This document shows positions 44,885 to 59,036 of a stretch of 64,000 nucleotides of DNA, in pieces (positions within the stretch are counted from its first letter, which is position 1; every line of letters begins with the position of its first letter). The translations under genes were made by a program, and so were the position numbers. The notes under the pieces were generated by a model. It had not been told where the DNA came from, ran no database searches, and saw only the letters and a list, made by a program, of their open reading frames with translations. Origin of the DNA: Dipteris shenzhenensis (Eukaryota; Polypodiophyta; Polypodiopsida; Gleicheniales); the NCBI GenBank assembly GCA_047967505.1, contig CM106538.1, one strand, 5' to 3'.

Positions 44885-46451
44885 CCAAATTAGACATGTC
44901 AGCACGTTGCACATCTGGAGAGCACAGACCCTGTGATCATGAGCCCCTCATAGGACAAGACATCATGGGTTCTACTCTCCAAAGGACTTTCTTTCCACTC
45001 AGCCAAATCCTGAGGGGCCTACCCCTACGACTACCCCTGGGTGGACTTCCCACCATAGGCCAACTCCTCTCGGGCCTACCCCTGCGACTACCCCTCGAGG
45101 AACTCCTTTGCTACTAGTAGCCCATGCTCAGCCCATGGCTTCGTCGAGAGTGGCGACGAGTTTGTCGCATCCATGAGAAATGCAGAGGCAACGAGATTCT
45201 TCTCTCTCCTGTCCAAAGGACCTCGGCTATTCCCTCTCCTACACCCCTTGGGGGTAGATCCAGGACATTGATGGCTTTACCTACTCAACAACCATCCCCT
45301 GTAGCCCCTTCTGGGGGGTCATCACCTTGGCATACCCATCCAAAAAGAGTAGTAAGGGTCAAGGCTATTGTGGTGGCATGAGGGATATAGACGAGTCTGT
45401 ACACTCACATCCCTATAGGTCTCCCCTTCCTCATGAGATGCAATACCAGTCAGGTGTCTTGGCCTCTCCACACACAAGATGCAACACCCCAGAGACCACT
45501 CGCTCCTTAAGTGCTCGCTCCACCCCTTGCTCTAGCTCTGCTACTCCATCCACCATGAATCCTTCAGACTTTGTTTTTCCCAAGGACCTTTCCTAGAGAG
45601 TGAATAGCATTGGGGAGGTTATACAAGACAAGGACGAGAAGGCAGTCACAAGATACATGAGGAGGTTGGTGAGCACCCATTTCCCCAATGATTTATTCAA
45701 ACCTTGGAACCAACAAGACAATAACTACAAGGATGTCTGCATGGATGCCCTTAATAGACAATTTCCAAATCCTAAAGGGTTTGAGTTTGATCGAAATGCC
45801 ATGCTTACTTGCATGGGGCAGCTCCTTAGATCTCATAGATATGAAGGCTGTTAAGGGGGGTAAGCACAAGCCAGACTGGGTGGACCCAAAGGATTGGAAA
45901 AGAGCGAAGAAGTTTTACAAGGAGAATCCAGATTCGTTTGAGCCTCAGCGGAGGGTGGCGAGGATATGCCTAGAGACTGTAGGTCCTTCGCACCTTGAGA
46001 GCGGTGGCAGACTCGGCAACAAGGCATGGGTGGTAAGTATGTATTTATCTTCTACTAAATTTCTAATATGTTCAATCATTCAAATGTCTTGCCATTCATA
46101 TCTAAGTAATCTGTGGTTGGAAGGCCTCTAGACAATGAGGAGTACAAAAGGGCATTCAGGATTGCAGCCAGTGCATGGTTTAAGGAGAAGGAGAGAGAAG
46201 GAGTCCACATCGATTGGGAAAGGGTGGCGGCGCATCATATGAGTATACCCTATTCGTCTTCGTTATCGTTTGACTATCACCATTGTCTTACCATCAACAC
46301 TTTTAGTTTTTCTAACTTGTTTCATTCTTAGGGAGGCACATTTGACCCATCCAAAGATCAGACGAGACCAAGGGCAAGGAGGGTGAGGAGGAGCAATAGT
46401 AGGATAGGACATTTAGTGGCTCAATATTTCGGCACTTCTACCCTTTTGTAG
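44885..46451 (+). pseudogene. CACTA second-gene protein, broken (copy B)
   Basis: Counterpart of 8971-10545. Relative to copy A it has a nonsense change (stop at 45594-45596 within FPKDLS) and an 8 bp deletion near 45845 that shifts frame before KGGKHKPDWVDP. The donor (gtg/gtaagt), later coding block and last block ending at the stop 46449-46451 remain. The gene decayed after the duplication. Confidence 0.6.
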
Positions 46452-46893
46452 TAGATTGCCTAGGTGGATTTGCCATTTTGGAGTTCTGCAAATTTTCCAT
46501 TTTGTAGCGCATTACTTCGGGAGATTTACCATTTTGCAGCACATTGCCATTACTTTGTAGACTTTCTTTACAAAATTGTAATGTAAACCTCCGCATTTGT
46601 AACATTTATTTGTGATTTTAATCGAAAGAAAAGATTGTGTGGGATAGGATGGGACTGAAACAGGCCCCATCCTACCCCACTTAATTTTTTTTTAGCTTCT
46701 ATAAAAACATTTGTACTGACACTACACTATATCGATGCCCATACCGACACTCTCAGGTGTATTTTATCGACAGTGACATCGACACCCACACCGACGGTTT
46801 CTTTGCAACATCTACAGTGACAAACATTCCAAAACTTTCCACTTGTTTAATCGAAAAAATCTTCATATTTAGCATCGGTATCGGTGTCAAAAA

Positions 46894-46913
46894 GCAGCCT
46901 GTGTCTTGTAGTG
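46894..46913 (-). mobile_element. Right terminal inverted repeat of the CACTA element (copy B)
   Basis: On minus CACTACAAGACACAGGCTGC, identical to copy A. Subterminal motifs lie at about 46710-46893. Confidence 0.75.
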
Positions 46914-48440
46914 AATCCTTTTAAAACCTAAAATTCATATAGGAAGTTTGGTTGATACTTGAACTTTTGAGACATTACCCCATACACACTAACCAATGCA
47001 ATTCACCAAAAGAACTTATAACTAAGGCCTCTTTGGCTACCTCATCATCAATTTTTCTATGCTTGTCAAGTCAGTGATATTCTCTAACAAGCCTTATGCA
47101 ATTAAAGGTCATCTCATTTGGAGAGATTCCCTCTTGTTCTATCTATCCAAAATAGTTCCAAGCTTAGTGAACCTCTCAAATTCGAAGCACTTCCGTGCCT
47201 CAGCTCATGCACCAAATTTGGCACATATATCTAGATATTATATTGGACATCAATTTAGAGGCCCCATTCAATGTCCAAGCATCCAATAATGCATCCCAAT
47301 CTTGAGATCTACTTCAAGTAAAGGTGATCTCATTTGAAAATAACCTCTCAAATTAGGATGCAATCATATTAGTTTAAATTCTTTCCTCAATAAGGAAGCG
47401 TGTTAAGCACTTTTTGTGCTTGAGTCAATGCACCACAATTGGCATCTACTCAAAACATGTCAAATATTTTTGAACCTACCTAGGACGTGAATCTAGTCAA
47501 GCAATTGATGTACAAAATTAGTTTTATAGCACATCAAATACTTTAGTACAACCTTAGCCCTTTGTCAATTACCCATATTCTCCAATAGTCAATTACTTTT
47601 CTTCTCCTATAGGCATTAAAGTTGCGAGTACATAATTTAGAAACAAGGCTTTATTTTGCATCTGCTCAAAATAGCTCACAGTTTCTTTAACCTGCTGAAA
47701 GCAAGAAGCTTTTCAAGTACTTGTTGAGCTTGGCCGATTGAACCACTTTTGGGTTAGATACCTACAAAATCATTTACAACCACAACATTTCTTGGACTGT
47801 ACTAACAATTCTTATATATCCTCTTGCATGTTGGAAATCTTACAAATATTAGTCGTATAGGCATAGGCTAAAGTAACTTCATGTAGTGAACATCATAGTG
47901 TTTTGAGAGAGGCCTTGACTTCTATTCAAAATAACTCCTCTTAGGAATACATGATATTGAAAATTCTAACTTGAATAGGAATCTCATCGATCATTGTCCA
48001 CATCATATTTGACATACATAGAGCATACACATCTACAAAAGATTTTACCTAGCCATCTCATGATGAATTAATGAAGCACTCAGCAAGTGAACCACATTTT
48101 GCTCACTACATCCATTAAAATAGTCTCATACTTCCTCGCCCTCTGAAATTAAACCTAGGATACGCTATGTCCTGAACAAAAATCTCATCATGCACTTGAT
48201 GCACGAAATCCAGTTGCACACTTGATGCACGACATCCAGTTTTCCCATTTGAATCACTCCTCCACGATTTTCGCTAGAATAATTTCAGTCATGCCGGAAG
48301 AAAATTTGTGAGCGCAAAGTTCGAAGGATCCACGTCAACGCCACAAATGGGAACAGTGGATCGCTAAAATAAGTGGGGTGAATTAACACGCCGCGTTGAC
48401 AAAGTAACATCACCCCACTGATTACGCGCCTGCCAGTGCA
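46914..48440. other. Intergenic DNA and promoter region upstream of nsLTP (copy B)
   Basis: No gene recognised. Identical to copy A from 47695 onward, including the duplicated cacttgatgcacga element (about 48193-48241), the ccacgtcaac motif and ttgac. Confidence 0.5.
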
Positions 48441-48446
48441 TATAAA
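48441..48446 (+). promoter_or_regulatory. TATA box of nsLTP (copy B)
   Basis: tataaa in gtgcatataaaggtcgc, 101 bp before the end of the 5' leader at the ATG 48547. Confidence 0.7.
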
Positions 48447-48546
48447 GGTCGCTCCTGGGTTCGTTTCTATCGATCGCCCTTTCATAGCTACTACCCATTC
48501 CAGTACTCCCACTGCTGGTGCTGCTTGTGTCAACGCTGATTGCAAT

Positions 48547-49041
48547 ATGGCCAACATCGCGATCTTCGACCGTGCCACCCTCGCCTTCCTCGCCCTCCTC
48601 CTCCTCATCTCCACCTCCACTACCCACGCCACTATCTCCTGTGACACCGTCAAGTCCAAGCTCGGCCCCTGCCTTCTTTTCCTCTCCCGTGGCTCCCCTG
48701 CCCCTGCCAAATCCTCGGCTTGCTGCATCAACCTCGGATTTCTCCACTCTCGTGCAGCCTCGAGAGCCGACCGCCAAGCCGTCTGCCGTTGCTTGAAAGA
48801 TGGCCAATCCTCCTTCAAAGTTAACCTGCGCGCCGCCAAGGCTCTGCCCGGAATTTGTGGCATTCCCTTCCCCTACACTCTCGGCCCAAACATCCAATGC
48901 GACAAGTAAAGATTTCATCCATCTGACTTTGACGTTCTGGCTTCCATTTAAATTTGCTTGTCCACCGTATGCTTTCTCCTTCCCTTAATTATGCTCGCCG
49001 CTATGATCTCAGTCATGCCCTTATGCTGCAGGATACACTAG
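48547..49041 (+). CDS. Non-specific lipid transfer protein, type 1 (copy B)
   Basis: Nucleotide-identical to the copy A gene across coding sequence, intron and UTRs, so the same secreted eight-cysteine protein is encoded. Unspliced, the stop is at 48907-48909. With the predicted intron 48906-49031 removed, the stop is at 49039-49041 and the protein ends CDKIH. The polyadenylation signal aataaa is at 49204-49209. An intact second copy means dosage is doubled if both promoters work. Confidence 0.93.
48906..49031 (+). other. Predicted near-terminal intron of nsLTP (copy B)
   Basis: Same donor (caa/gtaaag) and acceptor (gctgcag) as in copy A; 126 nt, no differences. Confidence 0.6.
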
Positions 49042-49355
49042 CTGCAACTTTCCGGCCGTCGACGCGTCGCTCACCTGATCAATCGGATGACGAGGGACAG
49101 GTCTTACCGCTGTTGCACGAGCACTCGTTAGGATTAGTCGGGTGTGCCTTCATATGTATTCCATGTGCTGCATGGTGTTGGCCATTGGACAGCTTTTGGA
49201 TTTAATAAATGAGGAAAGGCAATTAATTGTTGAACGTCTCAATGGAGAATGTTACTAGTCTAGTGTCTCCTCTAGGCAAATTGCGTGGCCGTCGAGCAAT
49301 ACTCATGTCAAGATTGTATTGAAGCAAGTTTGTTCGTGTAATCAACAAAGGTCAG

Positions 49356-49499
49356 AAAGAAAATGAAATGTAAACTACTGCGTGCCTTTTCCATTCGCTA
49401 AGAACTCTAAAGAATCTCAAACCCAACGTATCTTTATGTCTCTTTGATTACCTCTTCAACGTGTACGCCCATAATAATAAGACAATACGTAGCATCATA
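49356..49499 (+). repeat. 144 bp direct repeat, first member (copy B)
   Basis: Counterpart of 13452-13595; its partner in copy B is at about 52961-53104. The intervening 3.5 kb is unassigned. Confidence 0.7.
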
Positions 49500-49913
49500 A
49501 TAATACGCCCATAATAAAAAAGTGAAGCCAATAAAAGAACTACTCTAGAACTTCTGCTGTTGCTCGTCTATATGGTGTACGAAAAGAAACGCCATTAATT
49601 ACTTACACATAAAACACTTTGGCTCTATGGAAAACACTTAAAGGGTTGACACATGGGTAGTCACATAGGCTAGAATGGGCCATTTACAGGCACACAAATG
49701 GTGGGCAGTGGCCAGTCTATAGCATCATTTCATAGGTCAATGGGAGTAAAAGGGCTGCCAGACTAGTTGAAAAAAGTTAGGTGCTCGTTGGCAGCATTAC
49801 ATTGATAAGGTACTTAGATTAGATGATAGTGGACTCAAGTTATGTAAAACTTGGCACTAAAGATCGTATCCATATACTCCATTCACTCAAGATATGTAAA
49901 ACTTGACACTAAA

Positions 49914-50220
49914 GCTCGTATCCCTATAGTCCATTCACTCATCATGCAAGAGATGACTATATACACTAGGGATGCACTGATAATGGCATTTCAAGAACCC
50001 ACGTTTTGATGTAGTATTTCTACAAACATTGCCCTTACATCGTCTAAGGCTATCACACTTTTCATACACTACAGCTCGTATCCCTATAGTCCATTCATTC
50101 ATCATGCATGAGAGGAGTATATGCACTAGGGATGCATTGATAATGGCATTTCAAGAAACCTCATTTTGATGTAGTATTTCTACAAACACTGCCGTTACAT
50201 CATCTAAAGCTCCCACACTT
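49914..50220 (+). repeat. Two 160 bp tandem units (copy B)
   Basis: gctcgtatccctatagtcca at 49914 and 50074. The second unit keeps tcattcatcatgcatgag, which copy A has partly lost. Confidence 0.75.
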
Positions 50221-52960
50221 GTCATACACATTAATAAGGGCATTTCTCACAGTAATATCTGACTCAACAATAGAGGCTTGAATCATTGGAATTTGTTCTA
50301 GGGTTGCTACACTCACAGATGCATCCATATCACAAATGAAGATGATCTTATATAGCTATTAGCAATGGATGGGAGTTTGTTGTTGTTGCAAGGAATGCCC
50401 AAGAAAGTGCTAAATCTAAAGGATTAATTGGTCCAAGTTTTGGAGCATGTTGAACTCCCTACTTGTCCCACAAAAATTGTAAAAATACTCCATCTGATCT
50501 CTAACGCAATAATAATTTGGAGGAGGTCAAGCCTTGCTCTTGCATTGGCTGAGAGTCCCCATATCCATAATTACTATTCGGGATGAGCATCTTTGCAAAG
50601 AAGCAACCAAATGTTTGGTACACTGAGGTGAGCTTGAATTTTCAAGGTGGAATAAATGATAGGGAAAGGGATTTCACCTCTTGTCTATGGCTGCTAGGCT
50701 CCTCCTTTGGACACTACGACCATGCAACACGCATCCAACTAGGTTTTAGTTGAGATAAACCATAGGGACTTGCTTCATTACCAAGCCCTACTTCCAGGTG
50801 AAGATTAAACTAGCCACACAAATCACACAATGCTTCAAATTCTAGTCCACATTTTCACAAAAAGTATACTAGCATAGATGCAAAGGTCTAGAGAGACATA
50901 TAGCCAAATAGACAGAAGCTCCAAAATGAACTACATGAAGTAAAAGTTAACGTGTACCATGTGAACAGCCAAATATCTAAGGGGCAGATCTATTCTATCT
51001 GATGCTCAATCTCCAAGTTCTGCCACATGCCCTTTGTAGGCTCTTCTTGGCTGCTAGGAAACTTGTTGGATTGCATACTTGCTACCCCATAGTAGGGCAG
51101 TTTAAAAACTGAAATGGAGGTTGCTTGCTGTAGGCCCCTTGCTGCTCTGCACTACAACCAATGGTGAGGTACTATTCTTGGACTAATCCTAGACCTTCCT
51201 ACTGCTCCCGTTTGCACCCATAATATGAGGTACTATAGACCCTAATTTAGGCCTCGCTGCTGCTCTAGTGTGTATCCAATACTGAGGCACATGAATAACT
51301 TTGCAAGGTCCCTAATGGGCCCTCTTATATCGGGCTGTTTGCCCTCTGAACTCACCGATAGCAGAGCCACAGAGTGGACTGACCCAATCCATGACACCCG
51401 ACCAGTAGCAGCTTTTCATGCTCCAGAACAGCTGTATAGCAGGGCTACCCACTTCCAGGAGTATCCAAGATAAGGGACGACTATAATCCTGCAACATGGA
51501 TGTTGGAGGTGACCTCAAATTCTATAGAGACCCACCTGCAAATAGATTTTGCATAGCAGTATACCAAAAGTCTGATCTCTTCGTGTATGAACTATTTCGA
51601 ATCCTTTCCAGAGCACTAGTAGCATCTACCCATGAATTCAATGCAAAAAGCAATGCACATAGTGTCTCTTTAAGCCATTCATTTATGAGGCTGCTAGGTG
51701 TGAGATCAGAGAGTCATCAAGTTGGGTTTCAGATCAAACAGTCATCTACAACTCGAAGCATCTTCCTTGTTTCATGGCATGACTCTAATTATTTATTTTT
51801 CCTTTTAGTCTCGAGCATTTTCTAAACGACAGAAGCTTAGAAATGACAGCTGAAAGGGTAATGCACTACTTAAAAGAGTTTCCATGTAAACATCGAAGCT
51901 TTTAACAAAAGCTTTTATGTGAATCCACATGTTAGCTTACATGTTTAATAAGTGCACTCTCTGGTAGTTTAAGTACTATGCTTTAGATCAGTATGGACAG
52001 TTTAAAGTCTTAAGTCAGAAGACTTGAAATGATGTAACAAGCACACAAAGGATGGGTACAAACTTTGCAAGGTCCCCTAAAAATCTATTGTTTGTGAAAG
52101 AGGATGAGTTCAGAAGTCATGACCAACACTTTGTCCTTTTTCAGAAGGTGGTAGACCACATTGCATCTGCAGTTCCTTGAACCTTTCTACATTGAAGTGC
52201 CTATTTTCATAAGCTTCCTTTGCTTAGAAGAAACAAGTGTACACATCAAATCTTGAAAAGATGGATTTCTAGAGGTAAGAATGAAATACAAAAAACCAGC
52301 TATGAGGCCAAGAGATGATACAAAGAATGCAATGGGTTCCATCAAATCCCATGATAACTCCTAGAAAGTGAGGCGAAAGAAAAGTAAGGTCTGCATTATG
52401 ATGACCACCAGAGCTATCCAGAACATTTTACGCGCTTTCCTTAGTGCGATTCTATCAATCTCTTCTTTCTCCTTCTGCACACCGCTCACAGTCCTCTCCT
52501 AATTGCAAGGTTATCCTCGCAGTTTCTAGCAATCATATAGTTTCAACATGAAAACAAATGGAAGATGAATACACAGGGCAACTAAGACTTATCAGGCAAA
52601 GACGATTGAGAGAATAGCACCAAGACAATAGCAGGTGATGGCGATAGAGAAAATAGCACTAGGAGCAGTCGTTGCTGCTATGGCGATGGTGAAACAGGAA
52701 CAATAGCAAGCTTTGATGATCGCAATGACATGAAATTTCAAAAGAAGGAAATCTAGTAGGGTGGATGACAAAACAGAGCAAGACGGCGATTTGACTAAAC
52801 AGAGCGAGAAGGCAGTTCGACGAGACAATGGGAAGCAAAGTTTGATTTGGAGGGAGTTTCTTGAATCAATAAAAAATGAAAATGAAAATATAAACCTGAA
52901 CCTGACACATGGCTTCACCAGAGGGTAGATTTCCTTTTTATGTCACAATGCTACTTGCCT
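50221..52960. other. Unassigned region (copy B)
   Basis: Counterpart of 14319-17394 without the 351 bp block (junction near 50745, filler gtttt). The 109-codon frame at 51496-51825 is retained with two substitutions, but there is no recognised domain. Confidence 0.35.
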
Positions 52961-53104
52961 AAAGAAAATGAAAGGTAGACTATTGCGTGCCTTTTCCATT
53001 TGCTACGAACTCTAAAGAATCTTAAATGCAACGTTTTTTTATGTCTCTTTGATTACCTCTTCAATGTGTATGCCCATAATAATAAGACAATACGTAGCAT
53101 CATA
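52961..53104 (+). repeat. 144 bp direct repeat, second member (copy B)
   Basis: Counterpart of 17395-17539. Confidence 0.7.
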
Positions 53105-53599
53105 CTAGGGGTACATCCTACAGTGACTACAAAAACTCAAGACCGCATCAAGCTATCCACACAATAAGCCCACTTATCATGCTAGCATAAAAGTAGCAGG
53201 TAGAGACCAAAGCAGAGCCATGATAACCCATTAACCAACGCGGTCTTGTATAAATAGTGTTTTCTTTTTCAATTCAATATTAGTTATTTTTTGCTACTTT
53301 CTCTAAAACAACATGCGAGACATACAATCTCTTGTGTTAGACCATATTCTATTCTATTGTGCCTTTTGCCTTGACGAAGTTGAAGAAACATGCGAGACAA
53401 TATATGCAGCAAGCAGACTCTCTTGACACGTTACACAGAAAACAAATCGTATGGATTAGATATGTGCAATGTATATTGTCTATGAATGGCTTAGTAGGAG
53501 TAAGATTCACCATTTCAACCACAAGAAGTGCTTCCAAACTAGAAAATTCATGCATATTTGCTAGATAGAACTAACCATTTTGTCCTCTTTGTCTAGAGA

Positions 53600-53950
53600 A
53601 TTGTATTTGCTATAGAGCTATCTAGGAAATGTGAGCCTTTATATGGAGAATCAACTGGAATTTTCCTTTCTTATATAGGAAATTTGAGTACCTATATTAT
53701 GCTATCTAGTAAATGTGAGTTTGTATATGGAGAATAGATTGGATTTCAAGTTTGTTATATAGTGAATTATATTGTACAAGTATATTGCTATGTAGTAAAT
53801 GTGAGTTTTTATATGGAGAATAACGTGAATTTTTAGTTTGCTATGTAGGGAAGTGTATTTCCTATATAGCCCAAGTATGTTGCTATTTAGGAAATGTGAG
53901 TTTGCATATGGAGAATGAAGTAGCATCTATAATTCCTATATAGAAAATGA
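53600..53950 (+). repeat. Degenerate ~91 bp minisatellite (copy B)
   Basis: Counterpart of 18035-18400, four units with the atatggagaat core. 53105-53599 before it is unassigned. Confidence 0.7.
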
Positions 53951-56456
53951 GGTTTTTATCAAGCAAATTGGAGAGAATGTATCTATCTATTACTTATTAA
54001 CCATGGACAAAGGAAAAAAGAAGCAAGGACACTTGGCAACTTGGAGACCAAGAGCATGCCATATATCCAAAATTTGAGCCTTTGGACCTTTGAAACTACT
54101 CTCCTTAATTTGAGAATTTTGAATTGGAAATGATGCTTGAAACTACCTTCACAATTTTTGAATTTGAAGCAATGCATACCTCATGACTGTTTACAAAGAC
54201 TGACGTTTTAATAGTTAATAAATTATTTGAAACTTTGCAAACATTAAGCAGCAGTCTTTTGTGAACACTCCCTATGCTTGGACATGTGTGCAACCAAGAT
54301 AGACCAACAACATGTCGATGTGGCACTTAGCTCAGATGTGAACTATACGAGTGGCAGCTTCCTTTTCTTTTCAACATCTCAAGGTTTCCTCTATCTTAGA
54401 CACTAGATATGCCACAATACATGATTCATGCAATTCAATCACGTCCATCCATAAAATTGACCAAGGTTGGATGTATCTACATCTATTTATGACCTTCAAG
54501 GGACAAAACATGAATTTCGTAAGAGATATAACTAGATTACACGGTTTTTGCAAGAAATATAACTAGATTCAAGGATGATTCCTTGATGATTCACGTTTAA
54601 AACATGCATACTTTGACTGAATATCTAGTGTTGTAATGATTTACATTTTGAATGTGCATAATGCAACTTCATACCTTAATCCAATTCTACAGTGTCATTC
54701 AAGATCCTATTCAATCTGCCTTGTATCACAAATAGTAGAGTCTTCTAGCTTGTCACCATCATATTTTAAAACTTCCTTTTTAGGTTCTAAATCCAAAATG
54801 CATGCATTTAAATCAATTTGGATTTGATTATTGTATCTTTGAGGGCCCAAAACACACAATGGTATTTGTGGCTTCATTGGTCTGGAAGGCGATGAGGATG
54901 AGCCAAACACAAGCCTTCTAGTTGAGGTCCAGACCTCAACTTACTACAAGCCCAAACAACTCGCAGTTGATCTCCTCGATTGACTAAGTTAAAATATAAT
55001 TGAGGGCTATCTAAAGAATTCCTCACATAATTTTTCCTAGGAAGAAATAAAACTACTTTAAACTAAACCCTGTAGAGGGTGCTAGAGGATGATGCTCATA
55101 TTGGCATCAAGGAAGACCGGCTTACAGCTATGTGTTACATCAAATACACATTTTGTGATTGGTGCATTTGATCCAAGATGAGCTATTAGGTCCATAATCT
55201 CAAAGTTTTGTCTTCTAAGCCTAGGTATAGCAAAAGGTTAGACATGGAATCTAAGAACATTGATGATTATGTAAAGCACTAAATCCCACTTTGCATGAAG
55301 GTTTATTAATGATCAAAGTCAAGTCTTTTAGTTGAGGACTCAAACTCCTATTCAAGTGGGGAAATTAGTTATGTCCATGGTTACCTAAACAATAGAAAGG
55401 GTCATTCTAACCCTTACTTTTTCCTATTACCACAACAAGGGTCATAGTAACTCGCTTGTTCTTTCAAGTATGACAATGTCCACAAAGACCAGTCACCTAT
55501 CATGAGAGTTGAGAGCAAACTACTTGTTGTTTTATAACTTTGTTGATAACCAATGTCTTTGGCAATTGTAACAATCAACCAGCAAGCTTAAGTCTTTATA
55601 GAGGAATCTCTTTCGTTAGCAATTCATACTCCTTAGTATAGAGTGAAGGTAAAAAAAGAGTAAAAAAAGAAGCTTTGAGGGATGATAGAATAGATTTCAA
55701 TATCATTAGATACTTTGCTTCACATTGACAAAAAGATTATGCTTTGATATACTGAGAAGATACACAAAGAAGGAAAGCTTTGCTTCATTGACACCAACCA
55801 CAAAGAAATGGACAAGCAAGTTTATGATTCTGATACAACAGTGGCTTGGAAATGGGGATGGAAAAGGATTGCTATCAAGGGGGGAATATTCCCCACATCT
55901 CCAAAATATTAGAATTTTTGTGTGTGGTCAATAAGGGTTCTCTATCCTGGGATGTCCCCCTTAAATGATTGTTAGTCTCATGTGTGAGATTTACCTTGTC
56001 AGACATATGGGAACTTCCCATACATAGTCATGGTTCAATCTCCCAATTGTAAACCAAGAGACCAAATTCAAAGTGAGATCATGTTCGGGTGAGGTTGCCC
56101 AAAATAGTGTACTGTTGATAAAAGTTTCAAATCCTGGTGAATGTTCCAAACATTTATTTTTATTATGGCATACAAACTTTCTACACCAATATAAAAGTTT
56201 CGCTTCTTAATGAAACTAACATGAAAAAATCATCCTTGGAAAGGGCCAAGCATGGGAAGTGCTAATATGGCTTCTTGGACTACTGAGAGGGATGTTTGGA
56301 GGGAATATGCAAGGCCGGGTGAAGGTGGTTACAGTTTGACTCAATGCACCCTATTTCAAAAGATGGTGCGAAAATGATGGAATCCAAGCCCACAACTCTC
56401 TTCACTATCCTGGTCATATATAGATTGACAATGGTGGGAATATTGTATAGAGATGG
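53951..56456. other. Unassigned region with a copy B-only 137 bp block
   Basis: No gene recognised. 54267-54403 is absent from copy A, where gtgaac joins tagatatg directly. About 389 bp present in copy A are absent near 55704. Confidence 0.4.
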
Positions 56457-56956
56457 ATGTACAAATTATGTAGTCTTGGCATGATCATCTTGGACATTTC
56501 TTTGAGGACAGGAATGAGTATGTCTCTACTATTAAGGAGACCTCTATTGTTCAAGAATAGAGAAGGGTTGTTTGCCTATCCTAGAATCAAGGAAAGTCAA
56601 AGATATGCAAGCATGGAGATGGTGGGAAGAGTGGAGCATTCATGCCTCATCTGCAAGCCATGGCCATGAAAGTATTATCACAACCTTGTAGCAACTCCTT
56701 TAGTGAACGAAACTGGAGTAGCTATAAGTTTGTGCATTTTGTCACAAGGAGTTGCTTCACATCAGAGAGATTAGAGAAATTTGTATACCTCTATGATGCA
56801 AATGGTAGAGTGTTGGGCAATGTAAAAGGGGAGTGCACTAATGGTGATATGCCAAAGTTGGTACACACAGATCTCCAAGGCCCCTTTCATGATGTTCCTA
56901 TGCTTACACATCCTGAACCAAATTCTAGTGATTTAGAAGAAGAGGTGGTGGCATGA
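56457..56956 (+). pseudogene. hAT transposase C-terminal remnant (copy B)
   Basis: Counterpart of 21140-21641 with LSQPCSNS, SERNWSSYKFV and RLEKFVYLYDANGRVL retained. A four-base deletion near 56594 adds another frame change upstream. Confidence 0.75.
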
Positions 56957-59036
56957 TGTACATTGGTATGTGCTAATAAGTACTGTGAAGCACTCTACAC
57001 AATGAATGCACTCTGCAAATATGCATGTTGACTATGCAATGATCATCCATGAATACATGTTTTGCACGTCCTTGCTTGCTCACATTGAGTTTGCAAATGG
57101 ATGAGCACGTTTTCTATTTTCACGCTATAATGCAATCTTTCATCGTTCTTTTTTATCATCGTTTTATAATGCAATTCATTTAAAATACAAATGAGATCTT
57201 GTGGTTTAGTGTTCTTTTTATCATCGTTTGTTAATGCAACTCATTTAAAATGCAAATGAGATGTTACAATTTATCGTTCATTTTTATATTGTCATCATAC
57301 ATATATATCCTTACAGTGCACCTCATGACTTGGGTCATTGTTTGCATGGGTGTAGCCATTTTTGGTGAGGTTCAGGGACTTTTCTATATATAGGTATCTT
57401 GCATGACCCATAACTTATGCATTGCTCAACGGAATTCGGCAAACTTTGTCTTCAAGTTGTAGTGCACATTCTAAACTTGAACATGAGAGCAAAAGTTATG
57501 GAATAAGTATTTGGAACGAGACTATTAAAGCATTACAAGTGCTATGTTGCATGTGAAGCATGCATGCTGAAAACTATAGGATATAACAAATTATTCAAAA
57601 ACATCAAAATTTTGTTCTATACATACATGCAACCAAGTAATCATTCTAAAGTACACTATGTGAGCTTCTCCTCAACCCAAGGACACACCTAAAGGAGATA
57701 ATTATGCATGGGTTAATGGGCCTCCAATGTTGTGCTAAATTGATGCATACCCATTTGAGGGGCACGCTCCATAACTTTTTTTATTGTTGAAAACTAAAAC
57801 TGATTGAAATTTTGGAATCCAAACTATTGGGACTAGTGCATGGTGGTCTTAAAACATTGATAGTTGTTGGTATTGGTATCCAGATTCACCCTAAAATGGA
57901 AGAAGTTGGAAAAGTGCAATTTGTGCATGTGCAAAGATATTTTAATAAATCCAACACTATTTACAAATTTTAATTGTTTCTTTTTCCATGCATTGCTTGC
58001 TATATGGTTCATAAGCATGGCAAAGGTCATTGCATTTAATAATACACATCATTAAACCTGATAGCATGCCCTTTGGCCTATTTATGTTTTGAAGCATTTT
58101 AGGCCACATTGCACTTGTTTGGGATATCCAAGTCTGGTGATGTATATCGCTGAAGGTGGGAAAAACCGACGATTGAAATTTTGCCACTCCCACGAATTTT
58201 CAATTTTCACACCTCCCGCCCATCAAATCTTGGAAGATTAAGCACGTGCAACCTACCCCCGTGCCCTGCAACCCACACGCACCTTGACATGACCTTGCGC
58301 AAACTTTCATTTCCATTGTCTTCTTTCGGGTAAGTTTTCTATTCTTTGGTTGCCTCACCAGCTGGCTTCTGTGGGTCTATTCTGGACTGGCGTCAATGGC
58401 AACATGCAGCTCGCCATGGCTTGCAAGAGAAGAAGACATCAGCTGCAAGACATGAAAGCCAAAAAGCTAGGTCAAGGCATAAGGAACACACTACAGGTCA
58501 AGAAAAGCATTGGCACGGTATCGAATCAACAATAGAAGACACTTTTGCAACATCTGCAAAGGGAGAAACAACGAGAAGAAACAAGACTCCTTGCAGAGCA
58601 GCACACAGAAGCGGTTGCAGATGCATGCATTTTATCATTTCAATCAGAGCGAAGAACACAAGCTGTGGTGTCATGATTGGTGGGAGCATTCGAGGCAGTA
58701 ACATCAGGCCATTCAAGTGATTACCAATCTCAAGTCTTCACAAGCTTTAGCGTGCACCCTAAAGTTCATAGAGTAACAACCCTACCAACACCTCAGGAGA
58801 TGCACACCCAAGAGGTGATGCTCTCTAACCTGAGAAGTCACCTATAGAAAGTGAAAGGGGTGCATAGCTTAGATCAACTAGCTGCAAAGAGGGTGACATT
58901 AGCTATGTTGGTGTCCCTTGAAACAAAGGAGAAACATCTTGGGCGCACAATAGAATAGACATCTGTAAGAAGCGGATGAGATGCAAGGTGTTTGAGGAGC
59001 ACATCATACACATGCTAAATACAACATAGGTCAGTG
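56957..59036. other. Unassigned region (copy B)
   Basis: Counterpart of 21642-23734. The coding-like stretch at 58200-58720 has additional small deletions relative to copy A, including the loss near 58389 of the segment reading atcgtggtcatgg in copy A. This argues against a functional gene. Confidence 0.35.
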